From the NCBI RefSeq assembly GCF_004339545.1, contig NZ_SMGD01000012.1:310001-374000 (forward strand): a stretch of 64,000 bases of DNA, in the 5' to 3' direction. Position numbers and translations under genes: made by a program. The notes under the pieces are model-generated. The model saw only the letters and a program-made list of their open reading frames with translations. It was not told where the DNA came from and did not search any database. Positions within the stretch are counted from its first letter, which is position 1. Each line of letters starts with the position of its first letter. This document shows, one piece after another, positions 28,661 through 40,904 of this stretch. The stretch comes from Celerinatantimonas diazotrophica (lineage in GTDB: Bacteria > Pseudomonadota > Gammaproteobacteria > Enterobacterales > Celerinatantimonadaceae).

Positions 28661-29506
28661 ATGCATGAATTTTTCTCCTTCACTTTTATTCAACATGCCC
28701 TAATGGCGGCAGTATTGGCCAGTATCGCTTGCGGAGTCGTTGGAACCTTAATTGTTATTAACCAACTGGTCTTCTTAGCCGGTGGAGTTGCCCATGCGGC
28801 TTATGGCGGTGTTGGCGCCGCTATTACCTTGCGCTTACCGATGTTACCTACACTGTTGTGCTTTACCAGTTCCACTGCTTTATTGATGGGGGCTTTGACA
28901 GTAAAACGGCGTGAACGAACTGAGGTGCTGATCGGGGCCATGTGGGCGGTTGGGATGGCGATTGGTATTTTACTACTCGATTTTTCGAATGGTTATAATG
29001 TCGATCTGATGAGCTATCTTTTCGGCAGTATGTTGGCGGTTTCATCATTTGATCTGTGGGTAATGGGTTCGGCTGTGGCACTGATTGTCGTGCTGGCTAC
29101 GATTTTTTACGAAGAGCTACTGATGATCTCCTTTGATATGGAATATGCTCGGACTAAACGCGTGCCTGTTTGGCTGATTTATACCTTGCTATTGTTAATG
29201 ACCGCCTGTGCCACTGTGGTGTTGATCCGTGTGGTGGGGATTATTTTAACGATCGCATTACTGACCATTCCATCATTTATTGGCATGCGTTATGCTGACC
29301 GCTTGTGGAAGATGATGATCGTCGCTGCATTCAGCTCCTTTGTTTTCTGTGTCGGAGGACTGGTCGGCGCTTATTTTATCGATGTGACCGCTAGTGCCGC
29401 GATTATTGTGTTAGCGACGCTGACATTAGGGATTATTTTGTTGTTCGAAAAATTATCTGAGTATTGGCAGCGACATAAATTATCAAACGAGCTCAAGCGA
29501 GATTGA
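28661..29506 (+). CDS. znuB: Zinc ABC transporter permease
   Basis: 281 residues with about eight to nine membrane helices. The family segments FLAGGVAHAAYGGVG (near residues 40-55), YLFGSMLAVS and VVGIILTIALLTIPSFIGMRYADRL match the ABC-3 (ZnuB/TroC) permease family. It forms the membrane channel for zinc. It is the last gene of the znuACB run. Confidence 0.93.
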   Translation: MHEFFSFTFIQHALMAAVLASIACGVVGTLIVINQLVFLAGGVAHAAYGGVGAAITLRLPMLPTLLCFTSSTALLMGALTVKRRERTEVLIGAMWAVGMAIGILLLDFSNGYNVDLMSYLFGSMLAVSSFDLWVMGSAVALIVVLATIFYEELLMISFDMEYARTKRVPVWLIYTLLLLMTACATVVLIRVVGIILTIALLTIPSFIGMRYADRLWKMMIVAAFSSFVFCVGGLVGAYFIDVTASAAIIVLATLTLGIILLFEKLSEYWQRHKLSNELKRD

Positions 29507-29578
29507 TTCCACTGCATTTGCATCTCTGATATGTGGTTTTTTAGATGCACCTTTTGTTCAGTGGTGCTGGATAACTCA

Positions 29579-29618
29579 GGCTGGTACTTGTTCATTGCAA
29601 ATAGTGGCGTACCAGCCT
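29579..29618. terminator. Long-loop inverted repeat after znuB
   Basis: AGGCTGGTAC and GTACCAGCCT form a perfect 10-bp stem around a 20-nt loop between the convergent znuB and aldo/keto reductase genes. There is no clear T-tract. Confidence 0.4.
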
Positions 29619-29684
29619 GATATTAGTTGTAATAAGCGACTTTTAACTTAAGTTGGCAAAGCCTACCGTATTAAAAATAGCCTG

Positions 29685-30644
29685 TTAGGCTGACGGCTCA
29701 TCACTTGCATCGTTCAATATATTCATGTCTTCTGTACTAAGATTCAAGGTCGCGGCCTGAGCGAGCTGTTCGAGCTGAGCCAGCGATGTTGCACTGGCGA
29801 TCGGGGCTGTCACGCTTGGGCGATGCATGATCCAAGCGAGTGCAACGGTGGCCATAGGCACGTGGTGAGCATTTGCAACATTTGCCAGTGCTGCGAGAAT
29901 TTTTTCACCGCGAGGGGTCATGTATTTACCTAAAAAATCTTTACGTGGTGCATTTTCTAAGTCTGCTTTGGTGTGATATTTACCGGATAAAAAGCCGCTG
30001 GCCAGTGAAAAATAAGTCACAACTGCCAGTTCGTTGTGCTGACACACGGGCTCTAGTGTCGATTCATAATCACTGCGATCAAATAAGTTATATTCGGGCT
30101 GGTGGGCAATGTATGACGGCAGGTTTTCAGCTTTGGCAACGTCAAGTGCTTCGCTGAGCCGCTCGGCACTGTAGTTTGAAGAGGCGATCGCTCGAACTTT
30201 GCCATCTTTAATCAGTGTTTCAAATGCACTGAGTGTTTCTTCTATGGGCGTATTTGGATCATCTTTATGGGCATAGTACAGGTCAATATAATCTGTTTGG
30301 AGCCGTTTGAGTGATTGTTCAGCAGACTTAACGATGTTGTCTTTTTTAAGGCCTTGAGAACCGTCGCCCATTGTCATCCCGACTTTGGTCGCGAGCACGA
30401 TTTTGTCGCGTTGCCCTGATTTAGCAAACCATTTACCTATAATCGATTCTGATTCACCTCCCACGTGACCTTCAGCCCACGCTGAATAAACGTTTGCGGT
30501 ATCAACCATATTGATCCCATGATCGACTAGAGCATCCAGCAATTTAAACGATTGTTGTTCGTCGGCTGTCCAACCGAAGACGTTCCCCCCAAAAACGATG
30601 GGTGCTATTTCGATAGTGCTTTGACCTAGCTTACGATATTGCAT
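29685..30644 (-). CDS. Aldo/keto reductase
   Basis: 319 residues forming the aldo/keto reductase barrel. The catalytic tetrad can be traced: Asp in GINMVDTANVYSAW with Tyr a few residues later, Lys in VLATKVGM (near residue 85), and His in YYAHKDDP (near residue 125). It reduces carbonyl compounds with NADPH; the substrate is unknown. It is a stand-alone gene convergent with znuB. The roughly 490-bp gap to the next gene on this strand holds no evident gene. Confidence 0.88.
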   Translation of the reverse strand: MQYRKLGQSTIEIAPIVFGGNVFGWTADEQQSFKLLDALVDHGINMVDTANVYSAWAEGHVGGESESIIGKWFAKSGQRDKIVLATKVGMTMGDGSQGLKKDNIVKSAEQSLKRLQTDYIDLYYAHKDDPNTPIEETLSAFETLIKDGKVRAIASSNYSAERLSEALDVAKAENLPSYIAHQPEYNLFDRSDYESTLEPVCQHNELAVVTYFSLASGFLSGKYHTKADLENAPRKDFLGKYMTPRGEKILAALANVANAHHVPMATVALAWIMHRPSVTAPIASATSLAQLEQLAQAATLNLSTEDMNILNDASDEPSA

Positions 30645-31090
30645 GTAGATGTCTCCTTGATTGCAAGTGAGTGTTCAGTGCATTTTGTTTGATATTATAT
30701 TGATTATGTTATTTTCAGTGAATCAACTGTTTTAGCGTTCTCTATATGAATAAAGAGTAAAAAATACGGGGTGTTACTGGTTATGATAAGGTGGTGATAG
30801 ATACTTTGCACGCACTGAAGATAACTGATACAGATAGTACGGTGGTCGCGGCTTAAGATAGCTGATAAGAGACGATGGCTTTGTGGGTGTTTAGAGATAA
30901 AATGACAGTGCTATGGATCATGCAAGCGTGTGACTAGGGCATCATATGAATGTCATGAACAGGCAATGATTCGCAGATCGATTTTGTAGTGCATTAAGGT
31001 CATGGTTCCGAATCAAAGTATTTCCGGACCTTGTTTGTTATTTTGCTTTTTCTTTGCTTGTCTTGTTGGTTGACTGCACATTTAGCAAAT
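30645..31090. other. Intergenic region, nothing recognised
   Basis: It lies upstream of the aldo/keto reductase. No open frame, palindrome or RNA-like structure stood out. Confidence 0.4.
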
Positions 31091-31091
31091 A

Positions 31092-31124
31092 GGCATAAAG
31101 CCGGAAATGCTCCGACTTTATGCC
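31092..31124 (-). terminator. Hairpin after the DUF4432 gene
   Basis: GGCATAAAGCCGG and CCGACTTTATGCC form a 13-bp stem with one mismatch, 7 bp past the stop codon. The T-tract is short. Confidence 0.6.
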
Positions 31125-31130
31125 AACCGA

Positions 31131-32330
31131 TTATAAATTTTCACCTTTGACTAAAGGTTCCTCACGAAGCTCCGTTTTTTGTTTACCTTGAATGGCTTTA
31201 ACTTCTTTAACTTGTGCTGCTACCGCTTTTTTCCCGTCTAGGATCTGATAGGTCAGATGAAAGTCTTTTTTCTGATGGGCCCCTATCGTTGGCACTAAGT
31301 CTAGCGCGCGCTGGTAGCTGCGGTTATACGAGAAACTGGTTCCTGGTTCGATCCCAGTGACATAACCTTGCCCGATGGTATCGGTATTTTTCCACAATCC
31401 CAACACAGGGAGTTCATGCACATTATAGTGAATCGCCATGCCTTTGGTTGCATTGCGATTGTGCAGAACGGCTAGCGTGTTCCCCTCTTTATTGGCATAT
31501 GGATAGATGTTGTAAACCATTTCATCAAAATCACGAGTTGGTCCCAGATAAGTCTGCCAAGTTTTCAAGCCTTGTTTCGCGTAATCATTAAATGGTGAAA
31601 TCTGTTTAACTGGCGCTTCAATTTTAGCACCAGCTTCCAGGAGTGGCTGAGCAAAGTTGCTGTGATAGATCACCTGGTATTCGTGAGGATAATCCCCTTT
31701 GTTGGTCAGCTGATCATGAATTTTGAACTCTTTTTGTCCGGGGATGACACTTAGTTCTGTCCAGGTTTGAAAGTTTACCTTTTTAAACAGTTGTTCTAAG
31801 AGTTCCCCCTTGATATGAATGGCATAAGGTGCTTTTTCGTCGACTTTGACAATCACCTGAGTGGCTGGCGTATAGTCAGCACGGCCATGTAAAGTCAACA
31901 TGACCCCTTTATCCATCCCTGGATGACCGGTCCACTCATAGCCACAGCGTACCATCATCTCATTGAAACCTTCTAACCAACCTAGTCCGTTACGGTCTTC
32001 TAAATTAATAAATTTCGGATTGACATGTTGCTCAACTGGCGATTTCCAACCCAATGTTATATCACCGCTTTTGACTTGATAGATATCCATTCCTCGAGTG
32101 GGGATGAGGGTGATATTCATGACTCCGTTGTTCACCGTCAGGACTTTCACACCATCTTGTTTCCCGCCATGTAGAACAGTTTGCTCAATTTTAAATGGTT
32201 TGGCTGTACCGACGTCTTTGTTCGTTAGAACCCAATGTCCTTGGTTCGTAATATCATATTGCGCTGCAATCGCTGATGTACTCGCCAATGCTAGAATCAC
32301 GCTGGATGTAAGTACCGACAATTTATTCAT
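31131..32330 (-). CDS. Periplasmic DUF4432 aldose-epimerase-like protein
   Basis: 399 residues with a Sec signal peptide (cleavage after ALASTSAIA, near residue 22). The remainder matches the DUF4432 group of the galactose-mutarotase superfamily: LIPTRGMDIYQVKSGDITLGWKSP, GLGWLEGFNEMMVRCG, TLHGRADYTP, YHSNFAQPLL and TGIEPGTSFSYNRSYQR. The conserved His and Glu of mutarotase-type epimerases are probably those in LHGR and GIEPG. A periplasmic sugar epimerase/mutarotase role is inferred. It is divergent from lamB, and a perfect LacI-type palindrome precedes it, so control may differ from the MalT genes. Confidence 0.78.
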   Translation of the reverse strand: MNKLSVLTSSVILALASTSAIAAQYDITNQGHWVLTNKDVGTAKPFKIEQTVLHGGKQDGVKVLTVNNGVMNITLIPTRGMDIYQVKSGDITLGWKSPVEQHVNPKFINLEDRNGLGWLEGFNEMMVRCGYEWTGHPGMDKGVMLTLHGRADYTPATQVIVKVDEKAPYAIHIKGELLEQLFKKVNFQTWTELSVIPGQKEFKIHDQLTNKGDYPHEYQVIYHSNFAQPLLEAGAKIEAPVKQISPFNDYAKQGLKTWQTYLGPTRDFDEMVYNIYPYANKEGNTLAVLHNRNATKGMAIHYNVHELPVLGLWKNTDTIGQGYVTGIEPGTSFSYNRSYQRALDLVPTIGAHQKKDFHLTYQILDGKKAVAAQVKEVKAIQGKQKTELREEPLVKGENL

Positions 32331-32360
32331 AAAGAGCTCCTAGTTATCTTTTAGAGTCAT

Positions 32361-32376
32361 GCTGAATCGATTCAGC
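32361..32376. promoter_or_regulatory. LacI-family-type operator GCTGAATCGATTCAGC
   Basis: A perfect 16-bp palindrome with a central CG, the hallmark of LacI/GalR-family operators. It lies 31-46 bp upstream of the DUF4432 start codon. No LacI-family regulator gene is in the window. Confidence 0.6.
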
Positions 32377-34557
<2,181 letters not shown>

Positions 34558-34567
34558 TGATGACTCG

Positions 34568-34591
34568 AAGGGCTGTTGATACAGCCCTTTT
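34568..34591 (+). terminator. Attenuator-like hairpin between lamB and malM
   Basis: AAGGGCTGT-TGAT-ACAGCCCTT followed by TT. It probably lowers malM expression relative to lamB. Confidence 0.6.
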
Positions 34592-34605
34592 GAAAGGAGT
34601 AACGC

Positions 34606-35457
34606 ATGAAAAAAATCATTTATTGGCCGCTTGGACTGCTCGTTTTCTTTAGTTGCTTGACGAGTGTTTTGGCAGCCCAACCTATTGTGGGCGTCGAGGC
34701 TTCAAAAGCTGGTGCTATTGCGCAAAGCTCGTTTGCTAACATTCCTTGGCAACCCGTCCAATTGCCATATCAGAAGCAAGTGGAGCCGTCATTAGCGGGT
34801 TCAATATTGGGACGTTCAGTGAGCGGTAAATTTGCGGCACTGGCAATTCCTGCTGACCGTGGAGATTTAACGATTAATTTTGAAAGTGATATTCATGATG
34901 GTCAGGTATATGTGCCGAATGTATTGGTCTTAGATGGCCAAAAGATTGCAGAACGGTTTTATCCCGCTCATCTATGGCAGTACCAGCCTGCCGAATTTTT
35001 AAATCCAGACCGGGTGGTCGGTCAGATTAAATTGGTTCCTCGTCCTGGCCAGCGCTTTCTCTATATTCTTTTTTACACGGATCAGCGTGATTTGAGCCAG
35101 ACTACCCAAATGATCGCACCGGCGAAAGCCTTTGCCAGAGGGACTAATCATGCGGTTCCTGACATTCCGGATCCGATTGCCCATCATGTGGCGAATGGTA
35201 CGCTAAAATTGTCGATTTCCAGTCAGTTAAATGAGCAGATTGGGGCGGTCCATGTAGGGCAAATTAGAACGCCATTAGTGAGCAAAGCATTACCCGAAAC
35301 GGCGAATTATTTTAAACAAGCTATTAAAAAGGCTGTTAAGCAACGTGATATAGCTAAAGCGATGCAGTTAGAACGGGAAGCTCAGAGCGTTGGGATCACC
35401 CAAGCGAAGACATTTTTTATCCAAGCCATTAAAGAACAGATGCCTCCCTCTAAATGA
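34606..35457 (+). CDS. malM: Maltose operon periplasmic protein MalM
   Basis: 283 residues (E. coli 306) with a signal peptide (to VLAAQ, near residue 24). The MalM segments IPWQPVQLPYQ, LAIPADRGDLTI, RFYPAHLWQYQPAEF and AFARGTNHAVPDIPDPIAHH are recognisable. Its role is unclear; in E. coli it is a non-essential periplasmic member of the mal regulon. It lies 48 bp after lamB with an AAAGGAG site and is convergent with malK. Confidence 0.88.
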   Translation: MKKIIYWPLGLLVFFSCLTSVLAAQPIVGVEASKAGAIAQSSFANIPWQPVQLPYQKQVEPSLAGSILGRSVSGKFAALAIPADRGDLTINFESDIHDGQVYVPNVLVLDGQKIAERFYPAHLWQYQPAEFLNPDRVVGQIKLVPRPGQRFLYILFYTDQRDLSQTTQMIAPAKAFARGTNHAVPDIPDPIAHHVANGTLKLSISSQLNEQIGAVHVGQIRTPLVSKALPETANYFKQAIKKAVKQRDIAKAMQLEREAQSVGITQAKTFFIQAIKEQMPPSK

Positions 35458-35470
35458 ATTAAAGTTCATT

Positions 35471-35499
35471 CTAAAAAAGTAGGGAGGTGACTCTCCCTA
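35471..35499 (-). terminator. Terminator of malK
   Basis: On the minus strand TAGGGAG-AGTCAC-CTCCCTA is followed by CT6, immediately after the malK stop. It may also serve malM weakly on the other strand. Confidence 0.75.
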
Positions 35500-35504
35500 T
35501 TCCT

Positions 35505-36614
35505 CTAGAGCCCTGCTTCTTGATGCAAGCGTTGGCATGCCAAACCTTCTTGATTAAATAGATGACACCGATGTAGCGGGAGTCCTACGGCAAATTGCTG
35601 TCCTTGGTGAACATCGACAACGTCATTTTCTCGATAAACCAGATAAGCATTGATTTGCGGAATTTCTATATGAATAAGGGTTTCAGGACCTAATTGTTCA
35701 ACGACTTGAATTTCACCTTTGAGGGTGATGTCAGCAAATTCAGCATTTTGTAAGTGCTCTGGGCGTATTCCAAGTGACATTGCATCGCCAATGGTGACGC
35801 CTTCACTTTGCACTGGCAACCAGATTTGCTGTTGGTTGGGAAGCATCACTTGAACTTGGTCAATGGCCGTATTCGTCACTGTGACCGGTATAAAGTTCAT
35901 TTTTGGGGAGCCAATAAATCCAGCGACAAACCGGTTGACTGGATAATGATAGAGTTCCAGCGGTTTCCCCACCTGTGCAATGTTCCCTTTATCTAGAACC
36001 ACAATACGGTCGGCGAGTGTCATGGCTTCCACTTGGTCATGCGTGACATAGATCATCGTGCGTTTTAAGCGACTATGCAATTTGGCGATCTCAATGCGCA
36101 TTTGGACTCGAAGTGCTGCATCCAAGTTGGAGAGCGGTTCATCTAATAAAAAGACGTCTGGTTCGGCGACAAGGGTTCGACCGATCGCTACCCGTTGGCG
36201 CTGTCCCCCTGAGAGTGCTTTGGGACGACGGTTAAGCAGGTGAGCAAGCTGGAGTGTTTCGGCAACACGGTTAACTCGCAATGTAATTTGTTCTTTCTGG
36301 GTGCCCGCAAGTTTGAGTCCAAACGACATATTATCAGCGACATTTAGATGAGGGTAGAGCGCATAAGATTGAAAAACCATACCGACCCCTCGCTTGGCGG
36401 GTGGGACATCATTCATCAGCGTATCACCAATATACAGTTCACCAGAGGTTATGGTTTCCAACCCCGCAATCATGCGTAGTAGTGTCGATTTTCCGCACCC
36501 TGAAGGGCCGACAAAAACTATAAATTCTCCATTATTGATTTTTAAGTTAATATCTTTGGAGATCACTGTTTCTCCAAAAGCTTTTGTCACATGATTGAGT
36601 CTGAGATCAGCCAT
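35505..36614 (-). CDS. malK: Maltose/maltodextrin ABC transporter ATPase MalK
   Basis: 369 residues (E. coli 371). It has Walker [10 protein letters not shown] (near residue 36), signature [16 protein letters not shown], Walker [14 protein letters not shown], the switch His in YVTHDQVEA, and the C-terminal OB-fold regulatory domain ([21 protein letters not shown]). It drives import through MalFG; in E. coli it also restrains MalT. It is divergent from malE across a control region with MalT-box-like motifs. Confidence 0.97.
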   Translation of the reverse strand: MADLRLNHVTKAFGETVISKDINLKINNGEFIVFVGPSGCGKSTLLRMIAGLETITSGELYIGDTLMNDVPPAKRGVGMVFQSYALYPHLNVADNMSFGLKLAGTQKEQITLRVNRVAETLQLAHLLNRRPKALSGGQRQRVAIGRTLVAEPDVFLLDEPLSNLDAALRVQMRIEIAKLHSRLKRTMIYVTHDQVEAMTLADRIVVLDKGNIAQVGKPLELYHYPVNRFVAGFIGSPKMNFIPVTVTNTAIDQVQVMLPNQQQIWLPVQSEGVTIGDAMSLGIRPEHLQNAEFADITLKGEIQVVEQLGPETLIHIEIPQINAYLVYRENDVVDVHQGQQFAVGLPLHRCHLFNQEGLACQRLHQEAGL

Positions 36615-36702
36615 TCGTTATAACTCCTTAATTTGGCCGTGCCAGTATGTATTTGGCAAGTTTTTCACTCTTAGATTATGGGCTAATTTTTAGTGGGTGA
36701 AA

Positions 36703-36895
36703 TCATCCATTGCCTTGATTATGAAAGGGGGAGAAGTATGGATGAGCTCTAACTAGGCGACAGGGCGATTCGCATTATAACACATATAATGCCATGCAAA
36801 ATCTGCGGTTTCTCTCGTCCCTTGAGAGCTAAGTCAATGGGTTTCGCGGAGAGGATCACAGAACCTAGACTATAGGAGTAGCAATAGGGATGATG
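36703..36895. promoter_or_regulatory. malK-malE divergent control region with MalT-box-like motifs
   Basis: MalT-type motifs appear at 36703 (TCATCC, complement of GGATGA), 36727 (GGGGGA), 36740 (GGATGA) and 36887 (GGGATGATG). Their clustering in both orientations resembles the E. coli malK-malE region, where MalT and CRP act together. No canonical CRP site was found. Confidence 0.55.
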
Positions 36896-37010
36896 ATAGT
36901 TCTAACGATGTGTTCCACAATCAGCTGAGGATATCGGAAGGTTCTCTTTTGTAAGAGAGTTGTAGCCAAGACGATAGCTGTTCGGTAGATACATTAAGAA
37001 GGATATAATC

Positions 37011-38204
37011 ATGGTATCGAGCAAAAGAGGTTTTAGAGCCCTAGCATTATCGGCTTTGACGGCTGCCCTTTTTTCTGCAGCAACTTATGCAAATATTAAA
37101 GAGGGCCAGTTAGTTATCTGGATCAATGGTGACAAAGGTTATAATGGTCTGGCGAAAGTAGGGAAAACATTTGAAGCTCAAACAGGCATTCCTGTGCGAG
37201 TGGAACATCCGGATAAATTACCAGAAAAATTCTCCCAACAGGCTGCCAGTGGTGACGGACCTGATATTGTTTTTTGGGCCCATGATCGGTTTGGCGAATG
37301 GGCGAAGTCGGGGTTGCTTGCCAATTTGCATCCATCTCAAGCGTTTCGAAATAAGCTATTTCCATTTACTTGGAAGGCCGTAACTTATTCGGGCCATATC
37401 ATTGGTTATCCGGTTGCTGTTGAAGCGCTATCCCTTATCTATAACAAAGACATATTACCGAAACCACCAACGAAGTGGGAACAAATTCCAGCGTTAGATA
37501 CCAAACTGCGCAAAGAAGGCAAATCAGCCATTATGTGGAATTTAAAAGAACCTTATTTTACTTGGCCAATTATTGCTGCCGCGGGTGGTTATGCCTTTAA
37601 ATATGAGAATGGCCATTATGATGTTAAAGATGTTGGCGTTAATAATAAAGGGGCTCAGGCAGGACTTTCTTTTGTGCAAAAATTGGTGAAAGACGGCCAT
37701 ATTAATGCAGATAGTGACTATTCCATTGCAGAAAGTTCCTTTATCAAAGGGCAAACAGCAATGACGATTAATGGTCCGTGGGCGTGGGCAAACCTTGATA
37801 AAAGCCATATTAACTATGGTGTAACAGTTTTACCTTCCTTTGAAGGACATCCCTCTAAACCCTTTGTCGGGATTTTGAGTGCTGGGATCAATGCAGCCAG
37901 TCCGAATAAAGAGCTAGCTCAGGAATTTTTGGAAAATTACCTTATCACGGATAAAGGCTTGGCTGAAGTGAATGCCGATAAGCCTCTTGGTGCCGTCGCG
38001 TTGAAGAGCTATCAAGCGAAATTAGCTAAAGATCCGAGAATAGAAGCGACCATGAAAAATGCTAAAAATGGTGAAATAATGCCGAATATTCCACAAATGA
38101 GTGCTTTCTGGTATGCCGAAAGAAGTGCCATCAATAATGTTGTAAGTGGTCGTCAGAGTGTTAAAGAAGCTTTGAATTCCGCTGAGAAACGAATTGTGCA
38201 TTAA
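37011..38204 (+). CDS. malE: Maltose/maltodextrin-binding protein MalE
   Basis: 397 residues (E. coli 396). It has a signal peptide to about residue 27 (SAATYA). The mature start [40 protein letters not shown] is classic MBP. It also contains [23 protein letters not shown] and [15 protein letters not shown]. It captures maltodextrins in the periplasm and delivers them to MalFGK2. It is the first gene of malEFG. Confidence 0.98.
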   Translation: MVSSKRGFRALALSALTAALFSAATYANIKEGQLVIWINGDKGYNGLAKVGKTFEAQTGIPVRVEHPDKLPEKFSQQAASGDGPDIVFWAHDRFGEWAKSGLLANLHPSQAFRNKLFPFTWKAVTYSGHIIGYPVAVEALSLIYNKDILPKPPTKWEQIPALDTKLRKEGKSAIMWNLKEPYFTWPIIAAAGGYAFKYENGHYDVKDVGVNNKGAQAGLSFVQKLVKDGHINADSDYSIAESSFIKGQTAMTINGPWAWANLDKSHINYGVTVLPSFEGHPSKPFVGILSAGINAASPNKELAQEFLENYLITDKGLAEVNADKPLGAVALKSYQAKLAKDPRIEATMKNAKNGEIMPNIPQMSAFWYAERSAINNVVSGRQSVKEALNSAEKRIVH

Positions 38205-38210
38205 GTTTGC

Positions 38211-38233
38211 AAGCCCGGTGTTTAGCCGGGCTT
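38211..38233 (+). other. malE-malF intergenic hairpin
   Basis: AAGCCCGG-TGTTTAG-CCGGGCTT lies right after the malE stop. It has no T-tract, so it is more likely an mRNA-stabilising stem, analogous in place to the REP elements between E. coli malE and malF that keep MalE abundant. Confidence 0.65.
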
Positions 38234-38249
38234 AGATTTGAGGTGACAA

Positions 38250-39794
38250 ATGAATCATTCCGTGATGCGCAACTGCTTATCTTCTCGGACCTTAAAATGG
38301 GGATTGCTCGTATTTTTGGCCTGTATCACAGGTTATCTCGCAATTTTGATGTATTTGCATGAGGAATATCTCTTTGCCGCTCTGGCTATATTAATTGTTG
38401 GTACAGGGTTGTTTATTTTTGCGAATTCGAAAACTTATGCTTGGCGATATGTTTATCCTGGGCTAGCTGGTATGGGGCTATTTATATTATTTCCGTTGTT
38501 TTATACCATTTCGATAGGTTTTACGAATTATAGCAGTGATCACCAGCTGACCCTTGAGCGGGCTGAAAATGTGTTACTTGATCGTCAAGTGGTCGAAACG
38601 AAACGCTATCCTTTTCATTTATATTCTGCTGATAAAAAATGGTTTATTGTCTTAGGGCCCGTTGACTCCCAATATTGGCGATCCCCACCGTTCCAATTCG
38701 GCAAATCTCGTTTAACATTGAAGATGCAAACGAGCTCTAAATTACCAGCAGCAAAAGCTGCCAATTTAAGAACCATTATTAAATATCGTTCTCAACTGAA
38801 TCAATTACGTTTGCATATTGGTGATAAATCGCTAGCGATGAATTCACTCAGAGCGTTTGCCGCCATGATACCTCTTTATAAAACAGGGGATAACCAAGAG
38901 CTGATTAATCAACAAACTGGGGTTCATTACCGGCCAAATATGAAGGTCGGCAATTATCAGCAAGTGCTCGCGAATGGTGAATGGGGAAAAGATGTTCTGA
39001 CCCCTGGGTTTACGGTTAATGTGGGGTGGTATAATTTTGTTCGGATTGTCATGGATCCTGGGATCCGCGCTCCTTTTATTGGCATATTTTTCTGGACCAT
39101 TATCTTTGCATTTTTAACGGTTGTTTTTACGGTGGCAATAGGGATGGTGTTAGCCTGTTTGGTCCAGTGGGAAGCTTTGCGCGGAAGGGCTATCTATCGT
39201 GTCTTTATTATTCTTCCGTATGCGGTGCCTGCCTTTATTTCTATTTTGATTTTTAAAGGACTATTTAATCAAAGTTTTGGGGAAATTAATTTATTACTTG
39301 GGCAACTGTTTGGCATTCAGCCAGAATGGTTTAATAACCCACTGCTGGCCAAGATTATGGTTTTGATTGTCAATACTTGGCTAGGTTATCCCTATATGAT
39401 GATCCTGTGTATGGGATTACTTAAAGCAATCCCCGATGATCTCTATGAGGCTTCAGCGATGGATGGGGCCAATGTCATACAGAACTTTTTCCGCATCACC
39501 TTTCCAATGCTAATAAAACCATTAATGCCATTGATGATTGCTAGTTTTGCCTTCAACTTTAATAACTTTGTTCTGATCCAACTATTAACAAATGGTGGCC
39601 CTGATCGGCTCGGAACAACAACGCCAGCTGGTTATACCGATTTGTTGGTGAGTTATACCTATCGTATCGCTTTTGAAGGGAGTGGCGGGCAAGATTTTGG
39701 CCTCGCGGCAGCTATCTCAACCGTTATCTTTCTATTGGTCGGGGCTTTGGCGGTCATTAACTTGAAAGCATCCCATATTCAGTTTGATCAGTGA
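38250..39794 (+). CDS. malF: Maltose ABC transporter permease MalF
   Basis: 514 residues, the same as E. coli. N-terminal helices are followed by the large periplasmic P2 loop (roughly residues 95-275, including the [14 protein letters not shown] start) that contacts MalE. Then come the permease core helices and the EAA loop ([24 protein letters not shown], near residue 405). It forms the translocation channel with MalG. The stop lies just before malG. Confidence 0.97.
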   Translation: MNHSVMRNCLSSRTLKWGLLVFLACITGYLAILMYLHEEYLFAALAILIVGTGLFIFANSKTYAWRYVYPGLAGMGLFILFPLFYTISIGFTNYSSDHQLTLERAENVLLDRQVVETKRYPFHLYSADKKWFIVLGPVDSQYWRSPPFQFGKSRLTLKMQTSSKLPAAKAANLRTIIKYRSQLNQLRLHIGDKSLAMNSLRAFAAMIPLYKTGDNQELINQQTGVHYRPNMKVGNYQQVLANGEWGKDVLTPGFTVNVGWYNFVRIVMDPGIRAPFIGIFFWTIIFAFLTVVFTVAIGMVLACLVQWEALRGRAIYRVFIILPYAVPAFISILIFKGLFNQSFGEINLLLGQLFGIQPEWFNNPLLAKIMVLIVNTWLGYPYMMILCMGLLKAIPDDLYEASAMDGANVIQNFFRITFPMLIKPLMPLMIASFAFNFNNFVLIQLLTNGGPDRLGTTTPAGYTDLLVSYTYRIAFEGSGGQDFGLAAAISTVIFLLVGALAVINLKASHIQFDQ

Positions 39795-39802
39795 GGCTTA
39801 TT

Positions 39803-40693
39803 ATGGCAAGAGTACAGGCAAAATCACAAAAAATGCGGTTGTTCATGACTCATTTGATCATGATCTGTTTTATCGCGTTGATTATGTTTCCACTATTAAT
39901 GGTGATCGCTATTTCGCTGCGGGCGGGTAACTTTTCGACGGGGAGTTTGATTCCTAAGCAGATCTCTTGGGAACATTGGGAGTTAGCCTTAGGAATGACC
40001 GTACACCACGCGGATGGCAGTGTGACACTGCCACCGTTCCCAGTGCTGTTATGGTTATGGAACTCGATCAAGGTTGCGACGTTAACCTCATTAGGAATTG
40101 TCGCTTTATCGACCACCAGTGCCTATGCGTTTGCTCGGATGCGTTTCTCCGGGCGGGAGACGTTGCTAAAAGGCATGTTGATTTTTCAAATGTTTCCATC
40201 GGTATTGTCGTTGGTGGCGTTATATGCATTGTTTAACCGTTTAGGCAATTACATTCCATGGATGGGACTAAATACGCATGGTGGCGTTATTTTTGCCTAT
40301 TTGGGCGGGATTGCGCTGCATGTCTGGACGATTAAAGGCTATTTTGAAACCATTGACGGCTCGTTAGAAGAAGCTGCAGCCATTGATGGTGCGACACCTT
40401 GGCAAGCTTTCTACTTGGTTTTATTACCGCTTTCTGTACCTATTATTGCAGTCGTATTTATTTTATCTTTTATCGCGGCTATTACCGAAGTTCCTGTGGC
40501 CTCTTTACTATTACAGGATGTGCATAGTTACACCCTCGCGGTGGGGATGCAGCAGTATCTTTATCCTCAGAACTATTTGTGGGGAGATTTTGCGGCATCT
40601 GCGGTGTTATCTGCGGTGCCGATTACGGTTGTTTTCCTGCTTGCTCAGCGATGGTTAGTTAATGGCTTAACTGCCGGGGGAGTGAAAGGATAG
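39803..40693 (+). CDS. malG: Maltose ABC transporter permease MalG
   Basis: 296 residues, the same as E. coli, from the ATG at 39803 (GAGG upstream; start [14 protein letters not shown] matches E. coli MalG). It has six helices and the EAA loop [24 protein letters not shown]. The C-terminus [12 protein letters not shown] is identical to the E. coli end. It pairs with MalF. The gene ends before a strong terminator. Confidence 0.98.
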   Translation: MARVQAKSQKMRLFMTHLIMICFIALIMFPLLMVIAISLRAGNFSTGSLIPKQISWEHWELALGMTVHHADGSVTLPPFPVLLWLWNSIKVATLTSLGIVALSTTSAYAFARMRFSGRETLLKGMLIFQMFPSVLSLVALYALFNRLGNYIPWMGLNTHGGVIFAYLGGIALHVWTIKGYFETIDGSLEEAAAIDGATPWQAFYLVLLPLSVPIIAVVFILSFIAAITEVPVASLLLQDVHSYTLAVGMQQYLYPQNYLWGDFAASAVLSAVPITVVFLLAQRWLVNGLTAGGVKG

Positions 40694-40721
40694 ACGAATC
40701 ACTCATCCCTTCATCAATCAG

Positions 40722-40753
40722 AAATCCCTTCATCAATTAGAAGGGATTTTTTG
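40722..40753 (+). terminator. Rho-independent terminator of malEFG
   Basis: AAATCCCTT and AAGGGATTT pair around a 10-nt loop, followed by T4. A second hairpin (ATCCTG ... CAGGAT, 40836-40870) lies between here and the convergent malQ end. Confidence 0.85.
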
Positions 40754-40904
40754 GTTTGTTATATTCAATAAAGGCGTTTTGGTGGTGTATCGGAGTAATA
40801 CCAAAGCGATGTCTGAGTGGTTAAAAGGCGCAAATATCCTGCGAAGAGATTGCCTGAATCTTCACAGGATGAAAGCACGATAGGTTAATCGTTGTTATGG
40901 CACT

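Noticed and set aside
36910-36925. TGTGTTCCACA as a CRP site upstream of malE
   Set aside because: The half-sites are too close; CRP needs TGTGA-N6-TCACA spacing.
40806-40832. tRNA-Ser-like D-arm string (GATGTCTGAGTGGTTAAAAGGCGCA) between malG and malQ
   Set aside because: No acceptor stem partner, anticodon arm or GGTTCGAATCC T-arm follows within tRNA length. At most it is a relic or chance match.
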